Origin: Candidatus Heimdallarchaeota archaeon AB_125
GTDB lineage: Archaea > Asgardarchaeota > Heimdallarchaeia > Heimdallarchaeales > Heimdallarchaeaceae
Direction: 5' to 3'
Length of the DNA: 7,238 nt
Assembly (NCBI GenBank): GCA_001940755.1
Contig: MEHH01000139.1
Coordinates: 1 to 7,238 of the forward strand
Position 1 is the stretch's first letter. Each line of letters starts with the position of its first letter. Position numbers and translations under genes: made by a program. Below are positions 6,144-7,238 of the stretch, one piece after another. Under the pieces are notes generated by a model, which was not told the DNA's origin, ran no database searches, and saw only the letters and a list, made by a program, of their open reading frames with translations.

Positions 6144-7238
6144 ATGACATATACACCTACACATCTAGCTGTTCAAGGTCTCATTGTTTGGTTATTACTA
6201 TCGAAAAAGAATAAAGCATATTATAAAGAACATAGATGGGAGTTTATAATTATTAATCTAGTAGCATTGCTCCCAGATATAGACTTACTTTTTGGATATC
6301 ATAGAACCTACACACACAGTTTGATTATTCCAACATTTCTTCTTCTCAGTATGCTAGTAATCGATAAGATTCATAAAGATGCTAGTCCAATTGAATCTAC
6401 AACCCAAAAAACAGTAAGATTTGTAAAACTTGCTTCACTCATGTGGTTAATACATATTTTTCTAGATCTTAGTTGGGGACCATTATTACTATTCTGGCCA
6501 ATAGACAATAATCTATACGATCTTTCAATCTATCTTCGATTTAGAAATGAAGCTTGGTTATTTTTGCCTCTAACATTTGTGGGTCTAATACCAGATTGGT
6601 CAATATATTCAATGACTGAAGGACAGGGAATATTTTTCATTGATATGACTCAAGAACAATTACAATCAATCTATGGAGAATTTTTAGACCTCTATATTGC
6701 TCAATTTACATTTCATATCATTTTATTTATAGTGTGGATGGTGGTAATTTTGTTTCCAGCTTTCAGAAGGAAAAAGCAAAAACCAAAAGAAGAGCGGAAG
6801 AAATTTGTAACGAGTCTTCAAACGTTCTGGGTTTTGCTAAAGAGACAATTAACATTATTTGGAATCTTTATGATTTTCTTGGGATTAATGCTAGGACCTA
6901 TTATAGGCTTAAATAGGGCTATGGATTATGAGGTTTCTTATGATTATAAAAGCACACAATCCGTTTTTGATCCTACTTTGGGAATTGCATTTGTCAACAA
7001 ACCTCAAGCAACTACGACTGTAAATTTTAGTAGTGAAATTGGTGTAGTTGATTATAATGCTACAGTTTTGATTACCAACAATGAAACATTCATCAATTTC
7101 TTTGAAAACTTTGATAATCTCACGAGAAACTACTATGATGAAAATACTACTTTCGAACAAATGATGACTTCATATTCAACACTGACAAATCAGGCTGAAA
7201 GTGAAAGTGTTCTAGAATCAAAACTAGTTGGAGAGGAA
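6144..7238 (+). CDS. YdjM-like membrane-bound metal-dependent hydrolase with long C-terminal extension (cut by window edge)
   Basis: Translation from ATG 6144 stays open for 365 codons to the window end. The N-terminal 120 residues match the YdjM/DUF457 family of integral membrane proteins, described as predicted metal-dependent hydrolases. Motifs seen are PTHLAVQG (5-12, His7), LLPDIDLLFGYHRTYTHS (42-59, Asp45, Asp47, His53, His58) and HIFLDLSWGPLLLFWP (104-119, His104, Asp108). Hydrophobic segments lie near 8-20, 34-50, 60-74, 96-118, 138-150, 187-207 and 237-256. A Lys/Arg-rich loop (208-221) is probably cytoplasmic, which would place the region after 256 outside. That region holds five N-glycosylation sequons (Asn294, 305, 313, 325, 334) in about 40 residues. 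The extension beyond the core domain is unusual for the family. The start is supported by the TATA-like box 30 bases upstream and by His7 lying at the expected N-terminal position. Cellular substrate is unknown. Confidence 0.82.
   Translation, partial: MTYTPTHLAVQGLIVWLLLSKKNKAYYKEHRWEFIIINLVALLPDIDLLFGYHRTYTHSLIIPTFLLLSMLVIDKIHKDASPIESTTQKTVRFVKLASLMWLIHIFLDLSWGPLLLFWPIDNNLYDLSIYLRFRNEAWLFLPLTFVGLIPDWSIYSMTEGQGIFFIDMTQEQLQSIYGEFLDLYIAQFTFHIILFIVWMVVILFPAFRRKKQKPKEERKKFVTSLQTFWVLLKRQLTLFGIFMIFLGLMLGPIIGLNRAMDYEVSYDYKSTQSVFDPTLGIAFVNKPQATTTVNFSSEIGVVDYNATVLITNNETFINFFENFDNLTRNYYDENTTFEQMMTSYSTLTNQAESESVLESKLVGEE

Noticed and set aside
6734..7160. Two short open frames (plus 6734-6916 and minus 6909-7160)
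   Set aside because: Both overlap the long plus-strand YdjM-like frame that runs from 6144 to the window end; neither shows motifs of its own.

Overview
The window reads as a piece of an AT-rich archaeal chromosome. It encodes an archaeal-type MCM replicative helicase and a Hel308-type repair helicase, has archaeal-style BRE/TATA-like promoters with very short leaders, and carries LAGLIDADG inteins. The phylum cannot be fixed from sequence alone. An Asgard lineage or another mesophilic archaeon would fit, but this is a guess.

Layout, left to right. (1) Positions 1-552, minus strand: the first 184 codons of a Hel308-like superfamily 2 helicase, cut by the window edge. (2) Positions 570-5501, minus strand: one uninterrupted 1643-codon mcm gene. 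About 58% of it (954 codons) is intein. Intein 1 (433 aa) splits the Walker B region and intein 2 (521 aa) lies just before the pre-sensor-1 hairpin. Only 24 host codons separate them. Removing both leaves a 689-aa MCM of normal archaeal size with every ATPase motif intact. (3) Positions 5502-5676: a 175-base gap holding the mcm promoter, with a TATA-like box and a tandem 10-mer/dyad just upstream of it. (4) Positions 5677-5991, minus strand: a small antibiotic-biosynthesis-monooxygenase-like (dimeric alpha/beta barrel) protein. (5) Positions 5992-6143: a divergent intergenic region with a tandem 14-mer next to a TATA-like box. (6) Positions 6144-7238, plus strand: the first 365 codons of a YdjM-type membrane metal-dependent hydrolase with an unusual extra membrane segment and a sequon-rich C-terminal extension, cut by the right edge.

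mcm and hel308 are co-directional and 17 bases apart, so they probably form a replication/repair operon. Neither helicase motif set shows decay. Both inteins keep their splicing residues and both catalytic acids of their homing endonucleases, so they look like live genetic parasites inside the essential ATPase core. The ABM-like protein and the membrane hydrolase show no obvious functional link to the helicases. The most notable signals are the double intein arrangement, the Ser1/Thr+1 chemistry and the embedded Cro-like helix-turn-helix of intein 2, and short tandem repeats sitting about one helical turn upstream of the TATA-like box at both recognisable promoters.
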